Shown here: positions 46,412 to 54,917 of the stretch, one piece after another
Numbering within the stretch: position 1 is the first letter of the stretch
How the letters are laid out: each line of letters opens with the position of its first letter
From: Prevotella sp.
GTDB lineage: Bacteria > Bacteroidota > Bacteroidia > Bacteroidales > Bacteroidaceae
Direction of reading: 5' to 3'
Assembly (NCBI GenBank): GCA_017548605.1
Contig: JAFYZT010000023.1
Coordinates: 1 to 64,000 of the forward strand
DNA length: 64,000 nt
Notes under the pieces: model-generated
Databases searched by the model: none
Told to the model about the DNA's origin: nothing
The model's input: only the letters and a program-made list of their open reading frames with translations
Program-made: the position numbers and the translations under genes

Positions 46412-48208
46412 ATGAAAAAGCTATTTTATTCCATGCTCGCCATCGCCACGATGACTTTCGCCCTGAGCAGTTGTGAAGACGTGCCAGCACCGTACGACGA
46501 CCCCAACGCCCATCATGGCCAAGGACAGAATGTCGATGAGAACGAGATTCTCAGCGAGACTTTCGCCAGCAATTTCGGTAAGTTCGAGGTGGTCACCCCC
46601 AAAGGCATTGCCTGGGTGATTAACTATAGCACTGCCACTGGTACTGGTTACAACAGCAAAGACAAGACCAATACCGAGTCGGAGAGTTACCTGATATCAC
46701 CTAACATCGACCTGTCGGATGTGAATGAGGCCTACCTTACCTTCCTCTATATCTTCCGCTACAAGAATAATGCGGGTGAAGACAAGGTGCTCATCACTGA
46801 CAATTACACCGGCGACCCCACCACCACCAATTGGGATGACATGACTGGTACACTCATCGAGGGTAACGACTGGGAAACATTCAGTGCCTTCGCCCAGGAT
46901 ATTCCCGAGAAGTTCCTTGGCAAGAATGCCGTGCGCATAGCCCTGTATTACAGCGGAACAGACAAGAGTTCGCGCACTTGGGAGGTGAAAAACCTGAAGG
47001 TGATGAAAGGCAAAGCTCCAGAGGGTAGCACTCCTGACATGCCCACCGACCTCACTGGTGCCGGCACCAAAGACAACCCATACACCGTGGCCGATGCCAA
47101 CAAGATTATCGCCTCATTAGGCAGTAACACTTCCGATGAGGTGTTCATCAAGGGTAAGGTGACGAAGATTGACGAGGTGGATGCCAGCTTTGGAAACGCC
47201 ACCTACTACATGAGTGACGACGGCACAGAGAACGGCCAACTCTACGTTTACCGCGGCAGCTACTTGGGCGGTGACAAGTTCACAGCCAATAGCCGTTTCA
47301 ACGTGGGCGACGACATCATTATCTGCGGTCAGTTGGTGAACTTCAAGGGCAATACGCCTGAGGTTACCCAGGGCAGCTGGATATATTCGCTCAACGGAAC
47401 GGTCAAAGACAAGACTGACCCAACTGCTGTCAACGGCACTCCTGATGGTGACGGCAGTGTAGATACGCCTTTCAATGTGGCCGGCGCACTGACCTATATT
47501 AAGACGTTAGGTTCTGCCACCTCCGACAACAAATACGTGAAAGGTATCGTAACGAGTATCACTGAGGTGAATATTCCGAACGGCAATGCCACCTATTACA
47601 TCAGCGACGATGCTACCGGAACCGACAAGCTATTGATTTACCGCGCCAAGAACCTCGACAACAGGGACTACACTGCCGAGAACGAGATTGCCGTGGGTGA
47701 TGAGGTGGTAGTCTATGGTCCGTTGGTGAACTACCGAGGCAACACGCCTGAGATGACTCAGGGCGGTTATATCGTTAGCACCACCCACCAAGGCCCGAAC
47801 TATGGCACACACGACAGTCCGTTGAGCATCCTCGAGGCTAAAGCGCTGGTCACTGCCGAAGCAGCCTGGGTAACAGGTGAGGTGATTGGTTTCGTCGAAG
47901 GCGACGACTTCGCCAGTGGCTATACCTACTTCGCCAGTGTCGGACAGACGGGTGTTAACACCAATATCATTATTGATATGGGTGGTAACTACACAGGTGT
48001 TGACTTCTCTATGCCGGTACAGCTGCCGCGCTCGTTCAGAAGCGCCCTCAGCTTAGCCAACAACCCCGACATCCTTGGATTCAAGCTCATTATCTACGGA
48101 CAGATAGGTTCCTACCTCAATGCCACCGGCATTCTGGCACCGACCTATGCCGAAGTGATTGATGAGGCCGGCAACGTGATAAACACTGTAGGCACCAGAC
48201 CGGATTAA
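46412..48208 (+). CDS. DUF6359-type lipoprotein with tandem OB-like domains
   Basis: A 598-aa lipoprotein (ALSSC, Cys21). Residues about 45-205 form a jelly-roll (FEVVTPKGIAWVINYS, SYLISPNIDLSDVNEAYLTF) of the choice-of-anchor type. Two repeats (about 220-340 and 350-455) follow with DNPYTVADANKII, FIKGKVTKIDEV, ATYYMSDDG and VGDDIIICGQLVNFKGNTPE, the DUF6359 OB-fold pattern. A further OB-like domain (AKALVTAEAAWVTGEVIGFVEG) ends the protein. It is likely a surface partner of the receptor and DUF5689 proteins. Confidence 0.85.
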   Translation: MKKLFYSMLAIATMTFALSSCEDVPAPYDDPNAHHGQGQNVDENEILSETFASNFGKFEVVTPKGIAWVINYSTATGTGYNSKDKTNTESESYLISPNIDLSDVNEAYLTFLYIFRYKNNAGEDKVLITDNYTGDPTTTNWDDMTGTLIEGNDWETFSAFAQDIPEKFLGKNAVRIALYYSGTDKSSRTWEVKNLKVMKGKAPEGSTPDMPTDLTGAGTKDNPYTVADANKIIASLGSNTSDEVFIKGKVTKIDEVDASFGNATYYMSDDGTENGQLYVYRGSYLGGDKFTANSRFNVGDDIIICGQLVNFKGNTPEVTQGSWIYSLNGTVKDKTDPTAVNGTPDGDGSVDTPFNVAGALTYIKTLGSATSDNKYVKGIVTSITEVNIPNGNATYYISDDATGTDKLLIYRAKNLDNRDYTAENEIAVGDEVVVYGPLVNYRGNTPEMTQGGYIVSTTHQGPNYGTHDSPLSILEAKALVTAEAAWVTGEVIGFVEGDDFASGYTYFASVGQTGVNTNIIIDMGGNYTGVDFSMPVQLPRSFRSALSLANNPDILGFKLIIYGQIGSYLNATGILAPTYAEVIDEAGNVINTVGTRPD

Positions 48209-48209
48209 G

Positions 48210-48247
48210 AAGAGGTGAGTAGTGAGGGGTAAGAGGTGAGAGATGTG
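48210..48247. repeat. GTGAGGGGTAAGAGGTGAG-type repeat
   Basis: Directly after the DUF6359-type gene stop; the same word set follows the stop of the first PPC-like gene (13171-13210). Confidence 0.55.
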
Positions 48248-48293
48248 ACGTAGGGCTTGTTAAGGCTCTGACTATAAAAAAAATCCAAAAAAT

Positions 48294-48331
48294 TTTGTGG
48301 GGTGCGAAAATCTTCGTACTTTTGCACCCCA
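48294..48331 (+). promoter_or_regulatory. Promoter of the L31 gene with overlapping inverted repeat
   Basis: TTTG (48294-48297), 19-nt spacer, TACTTTTG (48317-48324). An 8-bp inverted repeat (TGGGGTGC 48298-48305, GCACCCCA 48324-48331) brackets the -7 box and could be an operator. Confidence 0.65.
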
Positions 48332-48374
48332 TATTGGATTATTCATAAATTATAACAATAACAGAAGCATTAAA

Positions 48375-48626
48375 ATGAAAAAAGGTATTCATCCCGACAA
48401 CTATCGCCCCGTCGTGTTCAAGGACATGTCCAACGGCGATATGTTCCTTACAAAGTCTACATGCAAGAGTAATGAGACAGTAGAGTTTGAAGGCGAAACT
48501 TACCCCGTAGTGAAAATTGAAATCTCCAACACCTCGCACCCGTTCTACACAGGCAAGAGCAAGTTGGTCGATACCGCTGGACGCGTGGATCGCTTCATGA
48601 ACCGCTACGGCAAGATCAAGAAATAA
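48375..48626 (+). CDS. rpmE2: 50S ribosomal protein L31 type B
   Basis: An 83-aa protein starting [18 protein letters not shown]. This ATG is chosen because the promoter lies upstream at 48294-48324 and the preceding in-frame ATG at 48297 overlaps it. It has one Cys, so it is the zinc-independent (C-minus) type. [21 protein letters not shown] is the conserved C-terminal block. It binds the 50S central protuberance region. It is monocistronic with its own terminator. Confidence 0.96.
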   Translation: MKKGIHPDNYRPVVFKDMSNGDMFLTKSTCKSNETVEFEGETYPVVKIEISNTSHPFYTGKSKLVDTAGRVDRFMNRYGKIKK

Positions 48627-48648
48627 ATACCATCAACATCTCCATACT

Positions 48649-48693
48649 AAAGGTGATCCACAGCGTAGTTGCATATGCGCTTGGAGCACCTTT
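48649..48693 (+). terminator. L31 terminator
   Basis: Arms 48649-48660 and 48682-48693 pair over 12 positions with one mismatch; a T-rich run follows. Confidence 0.55.
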
Positions 48694-48734
48694 GTTTGGT
48701 TTTAGGAGCAGGGGGCAAGGAGCAAGAGAATAGT

Positions 48735-48844
48735 CCTAAGAAAGCCTAAGACAACCTAGGATAACCTAGGACTTCCTAAGAATGCCTAGAAATGCATAGA
48801 AATGCCTAGAATTGCCTAAGATTGCCTAGGGTTACCTAGAACCT
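48735..48844. repeat. 10-bp phased CCTAAG/CCTAGG repeat, 11 units
   Basis: Eleven units of exactly 10 bp begin at 48735, 48745 and so on to 48835, each starting CCTAA or CCTAG (one CATAG) with a variable second half. It ends 38 nt before the exported nuclease gene and follows a GGGGCAAGGAGC-type repeat (48703-48732). Confidence 0.85.
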
Positions 48845-48881
48845 ACAATAACCTGAGAATAACTAAAAACTATAACCATCC

Positions 48882-49781
48882 ATGAGAAAAGTCACTCTTT
48901 TTATAGCATCCGCTTTTGTGGTGCTATTCGTTGCGGCTTGTGGCAGTGAGCAGGACGAGCGTGCTGCCAATGAAGGGCGCGAAGGAACTACCGTGCGTAA
49001 CGATAATAAGAATCCTTCGACGCGGAAGGAATATGCCCGACTGGAGTTTCCACGTCTGAAAGGAGGCGATAACAACCTGGTGATTGTCCATAGCACCAGC
49101 GACTACGGTGTGAACTATTCTCTGGAGTGGGACGTGGCTAAGAAATCTCAACGCTGGTCGTGCTACGAGATGTATGAGAGTAACAGCGTCACCAACACCT
49201 CACGTTACTATGGCGACCCACAATATCCAGCCGACCCGGACCTGCCCAGTGGCTACGGATGGTCACCTGAGAACGACCCGTATTACGGCTCAGGATACGA
49301 CCACGGACATATCGTGGCCTCGGCAGAACGTTATTGCTCGGCAGAAGCCAACTACCAGACATTTTACCTGACAAACATGCAGCCGATGCGAAACCTTTTC
49401 AACTCTAAGTTGTGGGCAAAGATGGAACAGCAGGTCTGGAAGACATGGAACAGACCCTCCTTCCGCGACACACTATATGTATGCAAAGGTGGTACTATCG
49501 ACCGCAACGACCAAATACTTGGCTATACGAAAAAAGGTGCCATCATTCCCAAATATTTCTTCATTGCCGTGTTGTGTAAGAACAAACAAGGTTATAAGGC
49601 CATGGGGTTCTGGGTGGAACATATCAATGCCGACCTCAGCGGTGACAGCCTGAAGGACTATATGATGAGCATTGACGAATTGGAGGAACGTACAGGCATT
49701 GACTTCTTCTGTAACCTGCCAGATGACGTGGAACGCCAAGTGGAAGACAACATGTCACCCGCAGTTTGGGGGTTTAAATGA
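48882..49781 (+). CDS. Exported DNA/RNA non-specific endonuclease, lipoprotein
   Basis: A 299-aa lipoprotein (LFVAAC, Cys20). The catalytic ββα-metal motif is YDHGHIVASAERY (His general base), a variant of the DRGH motif of NUC1/Serratia nuclease. YLTNMQPMRNLFNSKLW carries the metal-binding Asn. It cuts DNA and RNA at the surface or periplasm, useful for nucleotide scavenging. It is preceded by the phased 10-bp repeat and lacks a clear promoter box, so control may be unusual. Confidence 0.9.
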   Translation: MRKVTLFIASAFVVLFVAACGSEQDERAANEGREGTTVRNDNKNPSTRKEYARLEFPRLKGGDNNLVIVHSTSDYGVNYSLEWDVAKKSQRWSCYEMYESNSVTNTSRYYGDPQYPADPDLPSGYGWSPENDPYYGSGYDHGHIVASAERYCSAEANYQTFYLTNMQPMRNLFNSKLWAKMEQQVWKTWNRPSFRDTLYVCKGGTIDRNDQILGYTKKGAIIPKYFFIAVLCKNKQGYKAMGFWVEHINADLSGDSLKDYMMSIDELEERTGIDFFCNLPDDVERQVEDNMSPAVWGFK

Positions 49782-49782
49782 A

Positions 49783-49895
49783 TGTTGAGTGTTGAGTGTT
49801 GAATGGTGAATGGTGTGGGGTGAGAGAATAGCCCAAGAAAACCAAAGATAATATAAGATTCTAAGGTAACATAGGATTCCTGGAATACTAGAACA
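49783..49895. repeat. GAGTGTTGAAT repeat followed by degenerate 10-bp units
   Basis: Starts just after the nuclease gene. It has TTGAGTGTTGAGTGTTGAAT words, then AGAGAATAGCCCAAGAAAACC and about five degenerate units of about 10 bp. This repeats the word order of the stretch before the nuclease gene (48724-48780). Confidence 0.55.
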
Positions 49896-49907
49896 ATTAA
49901 AAGAACA

Positions 49908-50816
49908 TTGAAAAAACTGTTTCTTTTGGCCTTGATGGCACTGCTTATTTCTTGCGGGAAAGAAACGAAGCACGTGAATGCGGCTTACTACTGGAGCACC
50001 ACCTTCGGTGGCGACAGTGCCATGACGGCTTTCATGGAAGAACAACACGTCGGCCGTCTGTATGTTCGCTACTTTGATGTGGTGATTGATGAGAACGACA
50101 ATGTTCACCCCAACGCCACCATACAGTTTGAGAGCGCCATGTCCGACAGCGTAGAGGTGATACCCTGTGTATTCATCACCAACGAGAGCATGGCCAAATG
50201 TCCCGACAATCTCGACTCGCTCATCTACCAACGGGTACGCCAGATGAATGTCACCCACGACATCGCGGGGGTAAAGGAGCTGCAGATTGACTGTGACTGG
50301 AGCCAGCGTACCCAAAAAACCTATTTCGATATGTTGCGTCGGCTGCGCGACCGGGCTCATGCCGATGGTTGGGAACTATCCTGCACCATCCGCCTGCACC
50401 AGTTGAGCATGGAAGCACCCCCTGTGGACCGTGGTGTGCTGATGATGTACAACACGGGCGACGTGCGTAAGATGGACCGTAATCCCATTCTCGACTTGCG
50501 CGACGTGGAGCCCTATCTGCGTCACCTTGACAGCTACAGTCTGCCATTGGCCACCGCCTATCCCGCCTTTGAATGGAGCATCTTATACCGTGGTCACCGC
50601 TATGTGGGTATCATGCACGACGAAGATGCACTGACGGTACTCCCCGGTGACACCATCATCCGCCATGAGGCACCCTTGGAAACCGTATTGAGAGCTAAGG
50701 AACTGGTAAACGAGCACCTGTCAGATGCCAACGACGAAGTGATTCTTTTTGACTTAAGTCCGAATAATATCCATAGAATAATACTTAACCACTATGAAAA
50801 AGTGTATCATCATTAG
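49908..50816 (+). CDS. Lipoprotein of unknown function, TTG start
   Basis: A 302-aa protein. TTG at 49908 is chosen because it alone gives a full lipoprotein signal (KKLFLLALMALLISC, Cys16). Body: AAYYWSTTFGGDS, HVGRLYVRYFDVVID, VKELQIDCDWSQRTQKTYFDMLRRLRDR, LSCTIRLHQL, RGVLMMYNTGD. This reads like an alpha/beta TIM-barrel type fold, and similar proteins occur in Bacteroides, but no enzyme family is certain. Its end overlaps the next gene by 23 nt. Confidence 0.75.
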   Translation: MKKLFLLALMALLISCGKETKHVNAAYYWSTTFGGDSAMTAFMEEQHVGRLYVRYFDVVIDENDNVHPNATIQFESAMSDSVEVIPCVFITNESMAKCPDNLDSLIYQRVRQMNVTHDIAGVKELQIDCDWSQRTQKTYFDMLRRLRDRAHADGWELSCTIRLHQLSMEAPPVDRGVLMMYNTGDVRKMDRNPILDLRDVEPYLRHLDSYSLPLATAYPAFEWSILYRGHRYVGIMHDEDALTVLPGDTIIRHEAPLETVLRAKELVNEHLSDANDEVILFDLSPNNIHRIILNHYEKVYHH

Positions 50817-52998
50817 TCTTGCCCTTTGGGGCAGCAGTCTTGCCACCATGGCCTGCGGCTACTGGGGCAATCCGCACAACAACTACCTGTTCAGTGTGTT
50901 CAACCGTGAATTGATGAACAACAATCTCTACGGTGACCGTGTAAACCAATACTGGAAAGACTTCACGGGTGGGCTTGTTGACGCCTATACCGGTTCACAC
51001 TACGAATATGTGACCCCTCCCGGTGAGACTGTAGGCAGTTACCAACTGCTTTATGAGAACAAGGACAAGATACGCGAGGTGGCCCGTCAACGTGGCGACA
51101 GTGACTTGTTGGAGTATGCCGACCAGCTTGACATCTACCTCGGCATCTGCGACCAACTGCGTGAGACGTGGGAATATCCCACCAAGGAACAGCTGACCAA
51201 GCGCCGCGCCCAGCTGGAGACGATGCGCGAGAAGGCATCATCCCACCTACGCGGCACACACAAAGCACAATGGGCCTTACTGCTGATGCGTGCCAATATG
51301 CAGTTGAAACGTCACAAGGACAATATCACTTTCTGGCAGAGTAAGGGCAAGAACATGCCTGCAAGCGTGTTCCGTGACATGATGGAGAACATCTACGCCG
51401 GTGCTCTGTCGCACGAGGGACGAACGATAGAAGCCTGTGAGTCGTTTGCCGCCCAAGGCGACATGGTGAGCGTGAAATGGGCGATGCGTAAGCACCGTAA
51501 CTTAGCCGGCATACAGCAATATTACAATGAGAACCACGACACGCCGTTGCTCCATTTCCTCGTGCAGGACTTCGTGAACAACGTGCAGGAAACCATAGAC
51601 AACACTGCTGACGAGGAATGGATGAAAGAAATCGATGCCCGTATCATCCTGCAGCCCGAGATGGATGCCTTCATCCGATTCGCCCAAGGCATCGTGAGCC
51701 GTGGCGAAAGCAAAAGCCCCTGTCTGTGGCAATCCGCCATCGGAGCCCTCCAACATCTCTCCGGCCGTAGCGACGATGCTTTCGCAACGCTCACCCAAGC
51801 CATGTCGATGGCCGGCAATGCACGCATGAAGGATAACGCCCGTGCCATACGTATCGTGGCCAGTGCCTCATGCAAGCATAAGGACAGCAACTATGACAAC
51901 TGGTTGGAGCAGGAACTGGAATGGTTGGCAGCCAAGATACGCGAAGAGGCGAAGAGCCCCGAGGGCACCGACTTCGGCGGCATGACATACAACCACTATT
52001 TCGATATCCTCGACCGTGCCGTACATCAGGGCTTGGTGCCTTATTACAAGAGCCAGGGCCGCGAAGAGATGGCCATCGCTCTGCTCACATTGGTTGACCA
52101 TCCTACCTCATCGCTCGTTCCCGTAGCCCGTCGCTACGAAAAGACAGGAGGGCAGGATCGTAACCCCTACTACAGCACCTACCACTTCGCCTTCGTCGAC
52201 TCGCTCAATGCCGACGACACCTATCGTTACTACCAATGGCGCCACCAAGGTGGTAAGAATTCCCTCGAGCGGTTCGTCATCAGCCGCAGCGACATCGGCG
52301 ACGACTTCCTCAACGACCTCATGGGCACGAAATACCTGGGTGAGGGACGCTGGAATGAAGCCCTACCCTACCTGCGTCAGGTATCGATGGACTTCATCGG
52401 CCATCAGAATATCGCCTGGTGGATGAAGAACCGCGACTGGACCAAGGCCCGTTGGTTCGAATGCCAGTCCTGTGACGGCGATGATTACAACGAAGGTCCG
52501 GAGACTTTCACCAGCAATCCTAAGGTGCGCTACTGTGAAGAGATGCAGCAATTGGAGAATACCTACAATAATTCGAAAGGCGAGCAACGACTGCAAGCGG
52601 CATACGACATGGCTGTTCGTCTGTTCCAGTCGTCTTTCAAAGGTGACTGCTGGCACCTCACCCGCTATAGCTGGAGCTGTTACGACACGGCCTACGTAAA
52701 CCGTCCCGACCCCAGTCTGCGTGCCATCCGTCTGTTGGAAGAGAGCAAGGCGAGTACCAACCCCACCTTACATTTCAACTCCATCTATGCCCTGGCCTAT
52801 ATTCCCATTGAGCCATGGTATGAAGAGGTATGGAACGACAAGGAGGTACGCTATGACATGGTTCCCCGTCCACAGTCGCGCGGCTACAAGGCATTGGCTG
52901 AGTTGAGCCGTTATGTGGCAGCCCATCCCGAAAACAACTCACCTTACATCAGAAAATGCGATATCCTGAAAGCCTTCCGTAAGGCAACGAGGATTTAA
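50794..52998 (+). CDS. Large helical lipoprotein of unknown function
   Basis: A 734-aa probable lipoprotein (ATMAC, Cys21) starting within the end of the previous gene, so the two are translation-coupled. The body is mostly helical, TPR-like in places (ESFAAQGDMVSVKWAMRKHRN, YLGEGRWNEALPYLRQVSMDF), with a conserved-looking start YWGNPHNNYLFSVFNRE. No catalytic motif is visible. The pair 49908/50794 probably works together in the envelope. Confidence 0.75.
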   Translation: MKKCIIISLALWGSSLATMACGYWGNPHNNYLFSVFNRELMNNNLYGDRVNQYWKDFTGGLVDAYTGSHYEYVTPPGETVGSYQLLYENKDKIREVARQRGDSDLLEYADQLDIYLGICDQLRETWEYPTKEQLTKRRAQLETMREKASSHLRGTHKAQWALLLMRANMQLKRHKDNITFWQSKGKNMPASVFRDMMENIYAGALSHEGRTIEACESFAAQGDMVSVKWAMRKHRNLAGIQQYYNENHDTPLLHFLVQDFVNNVQETIDNTADEEWMKEIDARIILQPEMDAFIRFAQGIVSRGESKSPCLWQSAIGALQHLSGRSDDAFATLTQAMSMAGNARMKDNARAIRIVASASCKHKDSNYDNWLEQELEWLAAKIREEAKSPEGTDFGGMTYNHYFDILDRAVHQGLVPYYKSQGREEMAIALLTLVDHPTSSLVPVARRYEKTGGQDRNPYYSTYHFAFVDSLNADDTYRYYQWRHQGGKNSLERFVISRSDIGDDFLNDLMGTKYLGEGRWNEALPYLRQVSMDFIGHQNIAWWMKNRDWTKARWFECQSCDGDDYNEGPETFTSNPKVRYCEEMQQLENTYNNSKGEQRLQAAYDMAVRLFQSSFKGDCWHLTRYSWSCYDTAYVNRPDPSLRAIRLLEESKASTNPTLHFNSIYALAYIPIEPWYEEVWNDKEVRYDMVPRPQSRGYKALAELSRYVAAHPENNSPYIRKCDILKAFRKATRI

Positions 52999-53165
52999 AG
53001 GGGGCAAGGAGCATGGGGCAAGGGGCAAGAGATATGCCAGTGTAGGTATTCTCTTGCCCCTTTCTCATTGTCTGAAATCAGTACTATACATTACTGGGTA
53101 TTCTCTTGCTCCCTGCCCCTTGCCCCCTGCCCCTTGCTCCCTGCCCCTTGCTCCTTGCCCCTTTA
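52999..53165. repeat. Facing GGGGCAAGGAGC and inverse repeats
   Basis: A purine-strand copy (52999-53030) and a long inverted copy (53098-53165, TTGCTCCCTGCCCC words) face each other. AAGGGGCAAGAGA and TCTCTTGCCCCTT (about 53018-53063) can pair as a 13-bp stem, probably ending the 50794 transcript. Confidence 0.65.
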
Positions 53166-53200
53166 AAAATAGACCGGGCTGGCAATTTCTTGCCAGCCCG
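53164..53200 (-). terminator. Terminator of the 53220 gene
   Basis: An 11-bp perfect stem (53175-53185 with 53190-53200), 4-nt loop, followed on the minus strand by TATTTTTAAA. Confidence 0.8.
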
Positions 53201-53219
53201 TCGTGGATTTATATAGAGT

Positions 53220-53846
53220 TTAGTTCTTGTGTCCGCCGCCTTTGATTATACCCGTGGGGGCACTCTTCTTTACTTTGGCTTCTGGCGCGGCGGCACCTTC
53301 CTCAGCCTCGAAGATGTTGTTTTCATTAGCAAACGTGTAGCGTGTCAGCGAGAAGTCGTCCCATTCATCATTCTTTTTGCTGACCATGCTTCCGTAGAAC
53401 TTGTCCTGATCGACATGGTAGTCATCGATGATCATCACGCGGTTGTCGTCGAAATAGAGGTAGATGTCACCCGATTGCCAATCGATTTCCCATGAGAAGG
53501 GCACATTGTAGACACACTCGTCGCCATCCCAGTCAGTCTCCATTCCACGTCCTTTTGTGGCATTGTTGTCGTAAAGGTCGAACTGGAAGTCGGTGTAGTA
53601 GTTGCCTTGCACCACTCGGTTGTCATCGTCGATATACTTGGTAGAGATAGTACCTTCCCACTGTCCGCGCAAGGTCTGAGCCAGCTGGTAGTAATAATCG
53701 TCATTGTAACCTCCTCTGTGGTCGTCCCATCCGTAATCATCATAACGATAATAAGGATCGTCGTAATAGTACTCGTCGCATGCTACGAAAGTGAAACTGG
53801 TGGCAGCGAGCAGAGCCATGGTGAAAAATGAAGTTAGCTTTTTCAT
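53220..53846 (-). CDS. Acidic Tyr/Asp-rich small lipoprotein A
   Basis: About 208 aa from the ATG at 53846 (MKKLTSFFTMALLAATSF), which follows the -7 box at 53890; an upstream in-frame ATG at 53918 precedes this box. Lipobox FVAC (Cys23). An extreme Tyr/Asp stretch (YYYDDPYYRYDDYGWDD) precedes a lipocalin-like body (LRGQWEGTISTKYIDDD, FSWEIDWQSGDIYLYFDDNRV). The tail is Ala/Lys/Gly-rich. It is a paralogue of the 54136 protein. The function is unknown. Confidence 0.78.
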   Translation of the reverse strand: MKKLTSFFTMALLAATSFTFVACDEYYYDDPYYRYDDYGWDDHRGGYNDDYYYQLAQTLRGQWEGTISTKYIDDDNRVVQGNYYTDFQFDLYDNNATKGRGMETDWDGDECVYNVPFSWEIDWQSGDIYLYFDDNRVMIIDDYHVDQDKFYGSMVSKKNDEWDDFSLTRYTFANENNIFEAEEGAAAPEAKVKKSAPTGIIKGGGHKN

Positions 53847-53889
53847 GTCCGTATGTTTTTGAGTTAATATTCGGTGATTTTCTCTGGTG

Positions 53890-53966
53890 CAAAGATATGG
53901 GAAAAGCACACCCCCCACAAGATGATTTTACTATTTCGCAATAGGGAAATCCCTATTTTGGTGATA
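53890..53966 (-). promoter_or_regulatory. Promoter and candidate operator of lipoprotein A gene
   Basis: On the minus strand TATCTTTG (53890-53897) with the palindrome AATAGGGAAATCCCTATT (53941-53958) about 44 nt further upstream. The same motif type and spacing occurs before the 36728 gene. Confidence 0.45.
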
Positions 53967-53967
53967 A

Positions 53968-54012
53968 GGGAGATAGAGGAAGGTAGAGGAAGATAGAGGG
54001 AGATAGAGGTGG
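53968..54012. repeat. GGAGATAGAGGAAGGTAGAG repeat
   Basis: Five purine-rich units of about 9-10 bp (AGATAGAGG / AGGTAGAGG) between the two minus-strand lipoprotein genes. Confidence 0.6.
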
Positions 54013-54036
54013 TATATGGAACAATAGCATCATATA

Positions 54037-54068
54037 AATCGCCGGCACGGGTTTCCGTGCCGGCGATT
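54037..54068. terminator. Perfect 14-bp hairpin after lipoprotein B gene
   Basis: Arms 54037-54050 and 54055-54068, 4-nt loop. It is likely a transcription end for the 54136 gene, though without a T-run on that strand. Confidence 0.6.
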
Positions 54069-54135
54069 ATACATTTGTATTAGTCAGTTCATCAAGCCTT
54101 GTGCATTTGGCTTAACGTCTTAACTACCTAACTAC

Positions 54136-54759
54136 TTATTTATTATCTTCGATAAGATGGCGTTTAGGAGCGGTCTTCACCACAGTGTCGCTGTAGCTCT
54201 TGGCAGGAGAGGTGGCTGTGCCATCCTCAGTTTCGAACACGCCCTCATTGCTCCAATAGTGACCATAACCGTAGTTACTCCAATAGTAGTCGTAATCGCT
54301 ATAGTAGTTATCCCAATTCGGCGAACTGGTATGACGCAGTTCGAAATCATGTGAATAGCCCTGGGGCTGTCCGTTCTTGTATTCATACATCGTTCCCCAG
54401 AAGCGCCTGTCACTGAGATGATAGTTCGTTACCCTGTACTGTGTACCGTCTTCATTAAAAGTGATATAGATGATTTGGTTGTCAACACGCCAGTGAATCT
54501 TATACGACACATAGTCGCGCGGTCCCCGGTCATAGAAATCCACCCAATGACCATTTCCCTGCACCAGTCGGAACGCGCCGAGATAGAACTCAAGCAGTGA
54601 ATAGGAAATGTTGTATCGTGTGCCGTCCCATTCGGAATAGTCAAACACCCGTCCTTCCCATGTTCCCTCAAGATCATAGGCAATACTCTCGTCTTCACAG
54701 CTGGTAAACGTGGCCAAACCCATCATACCCACCATCAGGAATGTTAAAATCTTCTTCAT
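54136..54759 (-). CDS. Small lipoprotein B, lipocalin-like
   Basis: A 207-aa lipoprotein (ATFTSC, Cys21). Body: YDLEGTWEGRVFDYSEWDG, RLVQGNGHWVDFYDRGP, IHWRVDNQIIYITFNEDGTQYRV, matching the GxW start and strand spacing of lipoprotein A. A Tyr/Asn/Trp stretch (NWDNYYSDYDYYWSNYGYG) here lies near the C-terminus instead. The two arose by duplication. Function is unknown; each has its own promoter. Confidence 0.78.
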   Translation of the reverse strand: MKKILTFLMVGMMGLATFTSCEDESIAYDLEGTWEGRVFDYSEWDGTRYNISYSLLEFYLGAFRLVQGNGHWVDFYDRGPRDYVSYKIHWRVDNQIIYITFNEDGTQYRVTNYHLSDRRFWGTMYEYKNGQPQGYSHDFELRHTSSPNWDNYYSDYDYYWSNYGYGHYWSNEGVFETEDGTATSPAKSYSDTVVKTAPKRHLIEDNK

Positions 54760-54785
54760 AATCTATTATGTTGGTTTATGTGCGG

Positions 54786-54875
54786 CAAAGATACTATATT
54801 TCTAGAAAAAAAAGAACTATTTCAGAAAAAACATGATAAGTAGATTTGGTTATTTCAGAAAAAAGAGTAACTTTG
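54786..54875. promoter_or_regulatory. Divergent promoters with three TTTC-N-GAAA boxes
   Basis: Minus: TATCTTTG at 54786-54793. Plus: TTTG (54845-54848), 19-nt spacer, TAACTTTG (54868-54875). Between them TATTTCAGAAAAAA occurs at 54818 and 54851, with a variant TATTTCTAGAAAAAA at 54797. The spacings are 21 and 33 bp, close to two and three helical turns. Confidence 0.55.
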
Positions 54876-54917
54876 CAGAGGATAAAAAGCCTACTTATAC
54901 CATTACCATAAAAAGAA

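Noticed and set aside
48735-48844. Possible CRISPR or iteron origin
   Set aside because: 10-bp units have no spacers; no rep or dnaA gene or AT-rich origin is nearby.
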